A stretch of DNA of 64,000 bases. It comes from Todiramphus chloris collaris (lineage: Eukaryota > Chordata > Aves > Coraciiformes > Alcedinidae). Shown here piece by piece: positions 51,716 through 63,103 of this stretch (position 1 is its first letter; each line of letters opens with the position of its first letter). Where the stretch lies: NCBI GenBank assembly GCA_025345505.1, contig JANVCC010000047.1:9266206-9330205 (forward strand). The letters are read 5' to 3'. The notes under the pieces are model-generated. The model had not been told where the DNA came from and ran no database searches. It worked only from the letters and a program-made list of their open reading frames with translations. Both the position numbers and the translations under genes were made by a program.

Positions 51716-51842
51716 TGTTGTGGTTTAACCCCAGCAGCAGCTGAGCCCCCCAGCCACTCACTCAACTCCCCCCCCAGTGGGATGTGAGAGAGAATCAAAA
51801 ATGTGTGGAAACTTGTGGGTTGAGACAAAGACAGTTTAGTAG
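51716..51842 (-). mobile_element. LTR family B, first part (its 3' end)
   Basis: This is the 3' end of a second LTR type lying on the minus strand. The plus-strand start is TGTTGTGGTTTAACCCC, followed by a run of C and by GGGTTGAGACAAAGACAG. I recognise this as a common neoavian and passerine LTR type. Read on the minus strand it ends GGGGTTAAACCACAACA. The element is cut at 51842 by LTR A copy 4 and resumes at 52327. No target duplication is evident for LTR B: the left flank tacac and right flank aacat differ. Confidence 0.85.
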
Positions 51843-52321
51843 TGACCTGTGCTCAGGTCAGGTTCATTATCCCCAGCAGCTGCTGGCCCAGGCAGCTGGG
51901 AGGGCCCACAGTGGGATAAACAACTGAGCCAGCCAATGGGATGCTGGATACCACACTGAGCCCTGCCCCTATATAAGGGGAGGGCTGGGCTGGGTTGCCT
52001 GTTTTCAACTTGTTTCTGTGTGGAACTTCAGTGTAGGTGGAGAAGGGTAAGTTGGTGTCTTAAGCACAGGTAGAGCCTTCCTTGTTTCTGTCACTGGCTT
52101 TGTTTCTCATTTCATCAGTGCTGTCATTAGTGGTGATTTTTTTTTTTTTCTCTTTGTGTTGTTTTATGAAATTGTACTTATTTTAACCCCTAGGGTCTTC
52201 TCCCCCCCCTTCTTCTTTCCCCCTCCTTCCCAATTCTCTTTCCCCTCCCACAGGAGATGGGGAGGGAGCAGTGGGTGAGTGGCTGTGGTGATTAGCTTCC
52301 AACAGAGGCTAAACCTGGAGA
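51843..52321 (+). mobile_element. Solo LTR, family A, copy 4, nested in LTR B
   Basis: A 479-bp LTR on the plus strand that interrupts LTR B. The first 30 bases align without gaps to copy 3 (TGACCTG against TGTCCTG at the start), and the end CTAAACCTGGAGA corresponds to TTAAACTATGACA. CCAAT (51933-51937) and TATATAAG (51970-51977) are intact, but the polyadenylation-signal position now reads TTATGAAAT. A T run at about 52138-52150 and C runs near 52202-52230 have lengthened it. Its position inside LTR B dates it as younger than that insertion. Confidence 0.9.
51933..51977 (+). promoter_or_regulatory. LTR promoter, CCAAT and TATA boxes
   Basis: CCAAT at 51933-51937 and TATATAAG at 51970-51977, with the same spacing as in copies 1 and 3. 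It points rightwards, against the orientation of the host LTR B. Confidence 0.7.
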
Positions 52322-52326
52322 AATAG

Positions 52327-52613
52327 GTAAATCAAAAACCATGCATACAAACAAAGCAAAACAAGGAATTCATTCCCTTGGAATATCTCTCTGATTATCT
52401 GGGGTCAGCTGTCCTAGCTGTGTCCCCTCTCAGCTCTCTGTGAACACCCAGCCTGTTCATGGGTGCTTGGGGTGAGGAGCAGAAAAGTCCTTGACTCTGT
52501 AAGCACTGCTCAGAAACAAACAGTTGTGCTCTTTTGAGCACAAATCCAACACGTAGCACTGCACATGAGCTACTATGAAGAAAACCAACTCTTTCCCAGC
52601 TAACCCCTGTACA
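52327..52613 (-). mobile_element. LTR family B, second part (its 5' end)
   Basis: Continuation of the broken LTR B after the nested insertion. It resumes with GTAAATCAAAAACC, then AAGCAAAGCAAAACAAGG, GGGGTCAGCTGTCCTAGC, AAGTCCTTGACTCTGTAAGC, and ends CCCCTGTACA. These words in this order are typical of the avian LTR type named for the first part. The two parts together make about 414 bp once the target duplication is counted once. No retroviral internal sequence adjoins it. Confidence 0.85.
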
Positions 52614-55600
52614 AACATTGAAAGTTTTTGTAAAAACGGAATCAAAATGAAAGGAAATGGCCGGGTGGGGAAGGGCAAAGGTCTGATGCCTAGGAAGTTT
52701 TCTTCCGTATTCTTGTTAGGGATAGTTCCTAGTGGCTTCCATTGCTGTGTGGAATCTATCACCTAAAAGCATTTGGATGCAGAAAAGTCTATATTGCATC
52801 TGGCAACAGAAAGCAAGTCAGATGTGATTTGCATGTGCCTGTGTCTCCCCCTGTGTTAAGGCAGAGCACAGGAGGGAATTAACAAACACCTTCTAGGTGA
52901 CCTGCCGAGGCTGGATGATGTGTCTAACTGAACATACCCTGGTACACGCAGTGGGTGAACTAGTTTTCATGAAAGTGCTTTTCATCCTTGGATTCACTTC
53001 AACTTGTTCTCTGTTTTTTCTATAGCTTAAGAAATAGAAATACATATTTCCTAGTGAATTTTTCTCTTGCTTTTCCTGGTCCAAGATGTTTAACTGTCTC
53101 ACACATGTACCACTGTTTTATTGATTTACTTCCTGATTATTGCTATTATCAATATTACCTATGAAAAGTGACAGAATCCAGCAACTGAGAAGTAGTACAT
53201 CTGGACACCACTGGATGTCTAGGTGTTTTAGAAGAGGCTAGATCAAGATCTGACAGCCCCCGCTTTCCCATTACGAACTCAAGATGAACACCTCAGATAC
53301 AGACACCTCCATTTCAGAAATTCAAATTGGCTCATGAGAACTGGAAGATTTTAATAAAGCCTGATGTGCTTCTGGTTTCAATTGCTCCTATTCAGACAGA
53401 AAGAGGAGCTAAGGGGCAATTATCTTAGGATCCAATCCCTTTAAGGTAATTGGTTTGATGTGGGACGAGACAGCCTGGCAATCTTTTTCTTACATTCAGC
53501 CTTAGGAAGCCACAAGCACAGGAGCATATTACTTAGCTTGTTTTGAGTAAAAAGGAGGAGCCATTTATTTCTAAACAGTCTCTATGGAGATCAAGGATGG
53601 ACTCATTAACTTCAGCTTTATCTACCAATCACACTGACAGTGAATATCCCACAGACAAACACTTCCCCGACACAGTGGCAAATTGGTAAGTAATCACCTC
53701 TCCATCCTCCCCTCATCGTGCCACTCTTTTCTCTATTTTTGGGTAGGGATAAGGATCAAGGGGTTGCTTCCCAGCAGAAAAGGGTCCTATCCATCAGAAC
53801 TGACTAGCATGACCATAGTCTTGGCTATATAAGGAAGAAACGTTCCTCTATGCCAGGGTATTTGAAAAGAGCCTTTTTGTATGTCTGGATAGTTATTGCA
53901 GTTCCAGATGTAATCAAGAGCACCAGCATCAGGGTGACTAACTGGTGATGTTTTTCAGTGTGAGTTACAGAAACAATGCAGTATTACTTCTGCGCTTTTA
54001 AAATTAAAATCCCTTTCTTGCAGTCAACAGAAGTCATAGACTTACCATTCTGCTCAGAAAACTTGTTCCTCTGAGTCATCTAGCAAGATTACTAAGCATT
54101 TCACATTATGAATTCTCTTCTCAAAGAGAAAACATATACTTGACAAGTATACATTTCAATAGATTTCATTGATAAATATTTATAGACCTTTATAAAAAGT
54201 GCACATTAGCTGCTATATTTTTCAGCATATTTACGAGAATATGTATCTCACTATCTTACAAATGCATTACCATATGTTTTATTTCTGCAAGTATCCAGAT
54301 GCTCTCCTCCTGCAGAATAGGGAGTAGATTCATTAGAGAATTCTTTTCAGTAACTCCAATTCCTTTTCTTTCAATTATCTCATTCTTTATACCTGCCATC
54401 TTCCCACCATACCCCTTGACCTGATATGGCAATTAAGGCTTCAAAAAATGTTTACATTTGGAAGTGTATGCAGCCTTTTTTGTGTATCAAAAATATACTT
54501 CTCTTTTTGGAACCTATATATCTAAGACCCTATACCACCCAATATGTATAGTGAAGTATGTAATGGGGTCATTAGCATAATAGCGGAGATGTCATTACAG
54601 ATGCAGAAAATATTATAAAGCAGCTTCCATTTTACTTCTCAGGCTTTTACTCACTCAACCATCTGAAAAATATCTGTCTCTGGATGGAGACCAGTGGTGT
54701 GACACCTGTTCATAAAACTTCGTTTCAACAATATTTCATTGTTGGGACTCAAGTGTACTCTAGATAGGTCAAGACCCTCTAATCTTTGGTACTCAAGATG
54801 CATCTTAATGAAATATTCTTTTGCTGGACAAGAAATCATGAAGATGATGTCAAACATTCTTTGGCAACTGTTAAAAAAAAAAATCCAAGGAGATTTTCAC
54901 TCTTGCAGTACTCAAAGTACTGTTTTTCATGCTTTCTCTATGTGAAATTCAGAAGATCATTTACTAGCCAAGGTATTCCAGGTATTCGGGGTAGTCTGGA
55001 CACCATACAACTGTCATTGTATTGGTGCACCCCAAAGTTTCAGTAGACTCTGACATGTTTGTCTCTTATTCCTAAATGAAAACAACCTTTGGTCCACAGT
55101 ATTTCAAAGACTTTCAGTTATATTCTCAAGTATTTATTTTTTCTTCCAGTTTTAGTTTTCCGTGCTCAGTCACTTCAGAATAGACTGTTATTCCTATATG
55201 TTCTGAAGACATGTCTTTTGTACAGAATCATATATGGCAACATGCAGGAGAACAAGGTTACAGAAATCCATCCAAAGAGATGGGTGATGGCCCCTGTTAG
55301 TGTTGATGTTATGAAAAGAAATGTCCCTGAAACATTTAATTTTCCCACTTAGGCATCTAAGTGAACTTTTGCTGCGCAGTGAACCCCCTGGCAGTCAGAG
55401 TATGAGTCATTCTGGTGATGAATCCAACTCTTTTCTATGAGGAGTGAGCGGACAGATGAAGTTGATTGTAACAAAGATCTGTTAAGAAGGTGAATGGTGA
55501 TGTTTTTTAATTAGTTTTCAATTAATCTTGACCAAATAATGGTTTTTAAAGATGTAAAATCCTAAGTGTCTGGACAAAACACATGCTTTGTCTCACAGCT

Positions 55601-57751
55601 ATCCCGAAAGGGAAAAATTCACCTGTTCAGATTAGACCAAGGGAAGAATCTGTGGCACTCAGCGCAGACTGTGCCACTGAGCTCTTCAGGGATGAGCAAG
55701 CAGGACCACATTTGGTTCAAACAGAAGTGGCAGCAAACAGATTGTGGTATTCTGGTGTGTATTAGGCACAGGCACATGTCATGATGGGGATTTATGTTAA
55801 TGATTTCCGAACTTAGATCCTTACTGACTATGTGACAGTTATTAACTGGGGACAATGCAAGCAACACTTTTACATGGTTTGGCTGAGAGGTGGAGAAAAG
55901 CAGAAAGAATTCCCATTGCTTGTCCTGGGTGCCCCTTGACTAATTCCAGGCATGTAAGCACACAACAGATCACTCCTTTCAGACACTAATCGACAAGTAG
56001 TTTATCAATACTGAGACAAAGAAGTGATAACTCGGCAGGAAATGTATGGTTTCTCATCAAAATGCTTTCCACTTCCTCACTGTTAAAGGGAAGAACAAAG
56101 GTCTTGCAAAACCCCCTCCTGTCAACAACTTCCAGTGAAGATATTTAGAGTATGATGTCAGGTGCCTCTTTTTCTACATCAGATGGGTTATAGCTCAAGC
56201 AGTCTACTTCTCCTAATTGTGTGTAGGTCTAGGATATGATTACAGGTATTGTTTCAGTGGTATAACCTAGCTGTTTGCCTATCTGTAAAACAATCTACAG
56301 TTAATGTTGCACAGCTTTCACGTCTTTCCTTCATATTCTGCAGTGGACCATTGCATCAGAGCTCTTTTAAAACTGTGTGTGTCACCCTAAGGATGCTTGC
56401 AAAGGATTATATTCACATGGAATGCTCTTTCTTCTGATCTATCTATATTATATACTATTATAATACATACATTACATACATTGTCCATTCACCTTCCATG
56501 GTGTTCACGTTCCTCCCTGGCAGATGGATAGTCAGTACCTTCAGGAAGGGAGAGTTCCTTTAATGATGTTTCTGAAAAGCTGCTCAGGTACTTCAGTTCC
56601 GAGTTGATATTCTTAGGCATGATCACAACACTTAATAATGGTCAATATTAGTGGTCTACTTTCTTTTTATTAATTAATTTGCATATTCATGATGGAAACA
56701 TAATGCTGCTGACCAGTCTGCTTGACCATAACATTTCCTTAATTCTTTTATTTATTTTTCTGGTGTTCATGTTGACGTCCTCGATAACTGTACAACACCC
56801 AACTCATGGGTCAATTGGCTGAGATAGGAAGAGGCCCTGTAACATCAGCTTCTGAAGCTGAGAACTAGGTCAAGTATTACAGTGAATGCTGTGTCTGGAG
56901 GAAATGATAGACATAAAAAAATTAACGTGCATCCAACTATGCTGATATAAGGCTTCTGAGAGCTGTAATTAACCAGACCACTCCGACACATGTTCTTGAA
57001 ATGGTCTTCTCAAGATGCTAATTAATAAGCACAGATCTCTGACACACGGTAGAAACTTTTTACAAAGTATGAGGCTTGAGCATTATACAGACATGTTTGG
57101 CCAGTTGGTCTTACCTAAAAAGGACAGTTCAGTGCAGAGCTGAAAGAAGTGTTTTTTCTAATTCATTATCAACAAATCATTAACAAACCCTGGGTCAGGT
57201 TCTGATATCGTTATTTGTATGGAGTAAAATCATACATCATTTATGCTGTACCTAAAAGAAATCTTTGAATTCAAACACAACCACTAGTGGATAAAGGTAC
57301 CTCTTACCAGAGTTAGAATGTCAGGCTCTGATTGATATTTACCAAGGCTGAGACGATGATAACTTGCTTCTGCACTGCTACTCTGAATGTGTGTGTAAAC
57401 ACAGGCTCGCAGTCAGCTGATGTAACAAATGATGCCATTTAGAAACACTGGACCCCATTCCAATGGCTGTTTCACAAGCTGATGGCCAGAGAAAAGGTGA
57501 GTGGCATGTGATCTAGCAATTGGCATTATTCACAGAGAGCCTTTGATGTGGGTCACACCTCAAACATGGGCACTGGGAAGGACGCACCACTTGCTTCCCA
57601 TGCCACTGTGGCTGGTGTGTGCTGTGCCCACAGTAGGTTCAGCTGGAGCCCACCAGAACAGCATCATGTCACTTCCAGCATCAACAGAGGGGTCTCACCA
57701 ACCACTCATTGGTACTCTAGAGGGCAGAGATGCCATCGGCACAGCTCCTGT
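52614..57751. other. AT-rich unique DNA, no gene seen
   Basis: No gene or repeat family was recognised. A TA/TAC-rich tract lies at about 56439-56482. The open frames are all under 90 codons and featureless. Confidence 0.55.
56439..56482. repeat. TA/TACAT-rich tract
   Basis: About 44 bp of loosely repeated CTAT, TATA and TACAT words. Confidence 0.6.
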
Positions 57752-58110
57752 AGAATCATAGAATAATTTTGATTGGAGAAAGCCTTTAGGATCATCAACA
57801 GCAACCATTCCACCAGCACTGCCAGGACACTACTAAACTATGTCCCTCAGCACCACATCTCCATGGCTTTGAAACCCTTCCAGGGATCACCACTGCCCTG
57901 GGCAACCTGAGCCAGCCCTGGACAACCCTGGAGGGGAAGGAATTGTTCCTCAGCTCCAACCTGAACCTCTCTTGGCACAAGGACTTGTTCTTTAGACCCT
58001 TCATCAGGTTTGTTACCTGTCTTGAGACATGCTCCAGCCCTTCAATGTCCTTGGAGTGAGAGGTCCATGATGCATGTGTACAGGGAAAATCTGTGCTGTC
58101 CTTGATCAGC
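57752..58110 (-). mobile_element. CR1 LINE fragment, minus strand
   Basis: Begins GTAGAATCATAGAATAATTT, the reversed CR1 tail. It goes on with reversed CR1 wording such as 'ggatcatcaacagcaacc', 'cactgccaggacactactaa', 'ccctgggcaacctgagccag', 'ctcagctccaacctgaacc', 'ttcatcaggtttgttacc' and 'catgctccagcccttc'. The copy is 5'-truncated at about 58.1 kb. Confidence 0.88.
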
Positions 58111-58277
58111 CTGGTCCCAGTGCTGCTATTGGTTCTGCATCCCCTGCCAGAAGCTGACCTGTGGGGCAGAATGTGTTCCTAGGCTTTGTCTACCTAGGTG
58201 TTTGCATTAATAACACTAACATAATAGCAATAGTAATTCACCATCACTAACAATACAATAATTGTGGAAAATAGTAA

Positions 58278-58450
58278 CATTTACCATTCACATAAAAATG
58301 GCTGCACTGAATCAGGCTGAAGGTCCATTTGCCCTCATGCCCTCTCCCTGACACCCACCTGGAGCTATATGTTTGCCAGGACACATGCAGTAGATGTTAT
58401 GCTTGCTAGAGTTATTCCAGCTGGGAACTGGCCCACAATTGCTCTGCTGC
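58278..58450 (+). repeat. Possible old CR1-like amniote repeat
   Basis: The words GGCTGCACTGAATCAGGCTG and AAGGTCCATTTGCCC resemble an old repeat common in turtles, crocodiles and birds whose form is roughly 'actgggtcagaccaaaggtccatctagccc'. The match fades after about 60 bp. Orientation and boundaries are uncertain. Confidence 0.4.
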
Positions 58451-61400
58451 CCACTGCAGACCTCCATGTTCCCTGCATGGAACCTTGCTGCCTGCTGAGC
58501 ATGCTATTTACAGCTGGATGCAAACATGCAATCTAATACTGCGTATAAGATTCAACAAAAAGGTATCATCTAGAATTAATATATTTCTGACACCTCTGCA
58601 GCCTTTTTCATTAATAATTTTTTTTTCCATGAAATTTCAAACATTACTCTGTGTAGTTAGAGGGTGTAAGGCTTGTGTAACAGATTTTGCCATGAAGGCA
58701 AAAAAGACCTTCGTGCTGTATGAAGTTTACATGCAGGTCTATGATGCTGGATATCAAACGAGTTCTTTACAAGGCTCAAATGTCAACCCCTCCCTCACAA
58801 ATCCTTGGTCTTACAAAAGTTAGTGATGAGATCCAATGAACACCAATAATGATCACCTCAGTGAAGGGGATTTTGCGACAGGAAAGGGCAGGGGAGCACA
58901 GCGCACAAAGCTGTTTAGCACATCAGTGAAGGCAGAAATGTTACTTAAGCACATGCAAGTAAACGCTTGCTCAAAGCATCCACAGGTAGTGCCCTAGATA
59001 TTGTAAGGAGCTGTCACAGTGCTGACATTTATTCTTAGGTATGACCATGAATATTTCATGACCAAGCAGATTAAAACCCGTCTTAAGTAATTACACTGAG
59101 CTGTTTACTACTAAAATCTCTGCTGAGTCAAAGCTGTGTTTTCCATACTGTTTTGATACAGGATAGACTAAATATTTTTTTAATCAACCAAATCAACAGA
59201 TATATAGCATGTGTTCAACTAAACTGTCTGACATCTTTGAGCAAAGCTGGTAGCTGAGCAGAATTAATATACTGAATTGTTATTGCTAACTATTAAAGTA
59301 GCTGCAAACAAATTTGCCAGTGAGACATTCATGCTCAGGAAAACAAGCTGAGTTTGAAAACAAGAAAAAAGTTTATTATTCATGAAAGTTTCATAAAAGT
59401 TAACTCAAGCGCACACCCCCCCTGCAATTCAAACATCCGTTTGTTCTCATGTCACCTCTGAATCATCTGCTCCACCTGCCCTGTTGCCATCACACTGTGC
59501 TGAACCGATCGTTTCAGTCATACGAGACAAGGATCCGGGACACAGAAGTGTCTTTGCACAATACTCTGCCCAGCTCCCATTCAGAAACTGTCAAATGAAA
59601 ACCATATGAAAGGGTGTCAGCCTCCAGGATATCAATAGAGGGAGATTTTCCTTCTATCAGCTGGGCTTACAACTAGGAATGAAAGAAGCAGTATTTGGGA
59701 GGAAAAATGTAATCTTTAATCTATTAGTGCATGGTCTTGATTCCACAGATAGCCTAATGCTCTGCCTGTACCTCATGTTTTGCTTCTGAACAACAGAGAA
59801 ATCAGGATCTCTGCACACAAGATCACACGAGGCTGTCCTTTTGCCCATGTGTACCATTTTCACTGCCCTTCATATTCTCAGAAGCTCCCAACAAGACTTT
59901 GCTCCTCCACAGCACCTCAGGCAATTCCTACAGCTACTTTGGGCTTAGCTGTACTTCCTGGAAATCACTCAGAAGTGCTTGATTCTTGTTTTTCAAGAGA
60001 CCTGCAGTAGCACCAGAAGAGCCTGTCAGGGCAGTAGTACTTTAACTAGATTAACGCAGAGACATCTATGGAAAAAAATGAAGATCATACTTGTGCTTGT
60101 TTTTTTCTAAAAAAGCCCTGATGCATAATTCAGAGAATAGATAAAAGAAAGCGCTGTTACCCGGTATGTCAGATATGGAGATGAAACTCTATGACCTTCT
60201 ATGGAAAAGTGTTTTGTCCCTCTTGCTACACACTGAAGTTGCACCCATTCATAACCTTTCAGCATAACACACATGTAGGACAGGACATTGTGAGAATGAT
60301 GAGAGAAAGAGACAAAAGGCTTTGAAATGTTTTGATAGTTACTCAGCTCTTAGGGTTTTCCTACACTTTTGGAGGGAAGGGACATTATCAAGCATCGGCA
60401 TCTCCCAGCCACAATGCTTTTCTGCAGATGAGTCTCTGGTGAACACCAGCTGTGGAAAGTGCCCATCAGATGTGTTTCTGCTACATGTGCTACACACAGC
60501 TATGTGTGAATGGCCACAGCACAGTCTCCTCAAACCCCTGCTTGGTGACCTGTCTTTGGTGCTCAGAAATATTTTATTAATGGTGGGCAGACAGTCCTGC
60601 AGGTCTGCAAGGAAAATGTATGTCCCAGGGTGCCTTCTCCTTTCCTAGCTCTGCATCTGTCAGTGGAGAAAAGAGCCACCAGTCAGAGCATCTTGGCCTG
60701 GGTTCAGCAGCATATCCTGGATGGAGAAGGCAAGAGGTGGGATTTGGCAGGAGAGCTGCTAGAGGCTCTTGCATATCCCTCCCACCCTCACCATCAAAAT
60801 GTCCCAGGACATTTGACTGTGGGAAGGGAGAGTCTGCAGTGAGTGAATATCTTTATGCCTTACACCTTCTATCAAGGTTCTGAAAAAACCAAACCCTCCT
60901 GATGAATCTCTACACCACTCTTTATATTTTTCTTTGTTTAAGAGATTTATTCAGGCTACCAAAAAAGTATCACAAATAAATTATATTGGTATCCTGTTGA
61001 GAGATCTGCAAGGCCAGAAGCAAGACAAACTATTTACTGCTTCTTTATTTTTCACTTATCTGGAGACAAAATGACCTTTTAGAGTAAGATGGGGCTGTAA
61101 TATGGTACAGACCTGCTGATATTCTTCAGCTTTTCACAGGCTGGAATTCATTTACTTCCCCCTAGTAAGGATAACAGAGACCAGTTCCACAAAAATCGTG
61201 TTTTAGTTGTACAAAAGCTGTGCTTTCAGAGGCACTCCCTGAAAAGCACCTGTAGAGCAAATTAGGAGGTAGAGAGTACTGGGAAAAAAGGCATAAGGGT
61301 GTCTCCCGGTGTAGATGTCTCTTGGGCCATTCAGAAGCTATCCTATAGTACAGGAAAATAACCCACCACACCAAATGTGGATATCTCCAAATCCCAAAGG

Positions 61401-62605
61401 CATCAGGGCAGTATACAGCTTGCATTTCTCCTTCATAGCTACTGCCGTGACAAAGGTCTAGTTATTCAAGTATCTCCCAGGAACTGGAAGAGAGTGGTTC
61501 TTCTTCCCAGATGGGGATTTGATGATTTTGACATTAACTTGGGTTCGTTCCTTTTCTTCAAGTATTTACAATCTTAAGTTCTAGATAATTGTTCCTCAGG
61601 TCAGTTGAGAAAACTGGACCCCCAAAGCAGTGAAAGCTCAACATTTTAAAAATTAAATCCACACCTACTGCGAGGCCTCAGTTCCTTGAAAAGTAAAATC
61701 ACGGTTGCTTTTTTCAGGTAACACTTTCAAAAAGTAAAACAAACAGGTAACACTTTCAGATATTATTAGTACTGTAGGCCAAGAAGGAAAAAAACCCAAC
61801 ACCAACAAAAGAAAAATACGAATTTCAGGATTGATATTGAATGTAAAAGAATCCCATATGCTTTAGAGAATGTACATTTACAGGTAAAGCACCTGTAATG
61901 GTTTCATTTAAGACACAGGTCAGGTGCCACTTCAGGAGTCTATGGACAAAGAGAAAAAAAGGCACTAGTTTTTTTATTACATTTACTCCAGAATATTTAT
62001 TTGAATACTTTAATACAGTGGCCAGAAGTAGGTGTGCATAAATAATTCAGTGCCTCATTTGACCTTTTATTTTCACACTGATTATTGCACTTCTAGATGA
62101 CAGTGCTTCTTTGGTAAGTCAGAGTCATCCTCCTGTCCTCTCTGTGATAACTCGACCATCCTGTGATACTTCAAAATGCTTGTTCAGAATGGAGCATATA
62201 ATGAGAACAACAGGATACGTTGATAAAAACTGAAACTTTCACGTATGCAAGTTGCAGTGTAACAAACAGCGGGAATAAACCAGGCTTTAGCTTTAAGCAA
62301 ATGAATTCCTTTGCATTGCAAAGTCAAAAAGGAACTAAGAAAATGTTGGCCTTGCTTAGATTAGAGTAATGCCGTAGGAATAATGCAGTTTACCCAGACA
62401 GCATTGGTGCTCTAAATAATTAAGAAAGGTTGAAGTGCTAATTTGACAAGTTAATATAAGGAAACACTTAAGTACATATCTAGCTGTAATTAAGTTATTT
62501 AATTAAGCTCTCAGTAAAAATGAATATAGGTGGTTGTAAAACATTTAACCGCAGAGAACCTTTTAAGTTACAGACATCATATATGTAAAAGGTAGGAAAA
62601 TGCTT
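58451..62605. other. AT-rich unique DNA, no gene seen
   Basis: No gene was recognised. A 108-codon frame (60322-60648) and neighbours at 60620-60883 lie in a modestly GC-richer part and show no known domain. A perfect 15-bp palindrome lies at 62309-62323 inside an AT-rich block with several TAATTAA words. Confidence 0.5.
62309..62323. repeat. Perfect palindrome CTTTGCATTGCAAAG
   Basis: Seven-base arms around a single T. The core resembles octamer and C/EBP half-sites. Neighbouring ATTAAG and TAATTAAG words give the block the look of conserved non-coding DNA, but conservation cannot be judged from one genome. Confidence 0.6.
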
Positions 62606-62659
62606 GAAGGACTTCTGTCATCAAGGGACCCTGAGGGACTTCTGTCACCAAGGGACACT
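62606..62659 (+). repeat. 27-bp tandem duplication at CR1 edge
   Basis: Two adjacent 27-base units, 62606-62632 and 62633-62659, differ at only a few positions. Because 27 is nine codons, the duplication keeps the reading frame: the peptide words DFCHQGTLR and DFCHQGTLL follow each other. Confidence 0.85.
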
Positions 62660-63103
62660 GCTAAAGTGGGTCCAGAGCAGGGCCATGAAGATGATCAGGG
62701 GGCTGCAGCATCTCCCCTGTGAGGACAGGCTGAGAGAGTTGAGGTTGTTTAGCCTGACAGAAAAGATCTGCAGAGACCTTACTGTGGCCTTTCAGTACTT
62801 CAGTGGGGCCTAGAAGAAAGATGGGGAGGGGCTCTTGATCAGGGAGTGTAGTGACAGAACAAGGGGCAAGCGTTTTAAACTGAGAGAGGGTAGATTTAGA
62901 TCAGATATAAGGAAGAGATTCTTTACTGTGAGGCGCTGGCACAACTTGCCCATGGAAGCTGTGGATGCTGTGTCCCTGGAAGTGTTCAGGACCAGGTCAG
63001 ACAGGGTTTTGAGCTACGCAGTCTAGTGGGAGGTGTCCCTGCCCATGGCAGGAAGGTTGGAAGGATCTTTAAGGTTCCTTCTAACCCAAACCATTCTATT
63101 ATT
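62606..63103 (+). mobile_element. CR1 LINE, 3' part with ORF2 C-terminus
   Basis: A plus-strand CR1 of about 500 bp, 5'-truncated, ending in AACCCAAACCATTCTATTATTC. The C-terminal part of CR1 ORF2, the reverse transcriptase polyprotein, is still readable in one frame from 62604 to 63026, broken only by a TAG at 62811-62813. Visible CR1 motifs are RLRELRLFSL, CSDRTRG, FKLREGRFR, DIRKRFFTVRR and AVSLEVFRTR. This is the best-preserved CR1 in the window and so probably the youngest. A 27-bp unit is tandemly doubled at its left edge. It cannot move by itself because the catalytic region is absent. Confidence 0.93.

Larger units (their letters stand above)
51838..52326. repeat. Target duplication of nested LTR copy 4
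   Basis: AGTAG at 51838-51842 and AATAG at 52322-52326 flank LTR A copy 4 and differ by one base. Both belong to the broken LTR B. The version expected in that LTR type is AATAG, so the left copy has mutated. Confidence 0.8.

Noticed and set aside
57795-58004. 69-codon minus-strand frame with Trp-rich sequence
   Set aside because: It lies inside the minus-strand CR1 fragment and matches the degenerate 3' part of that element, not a gene.
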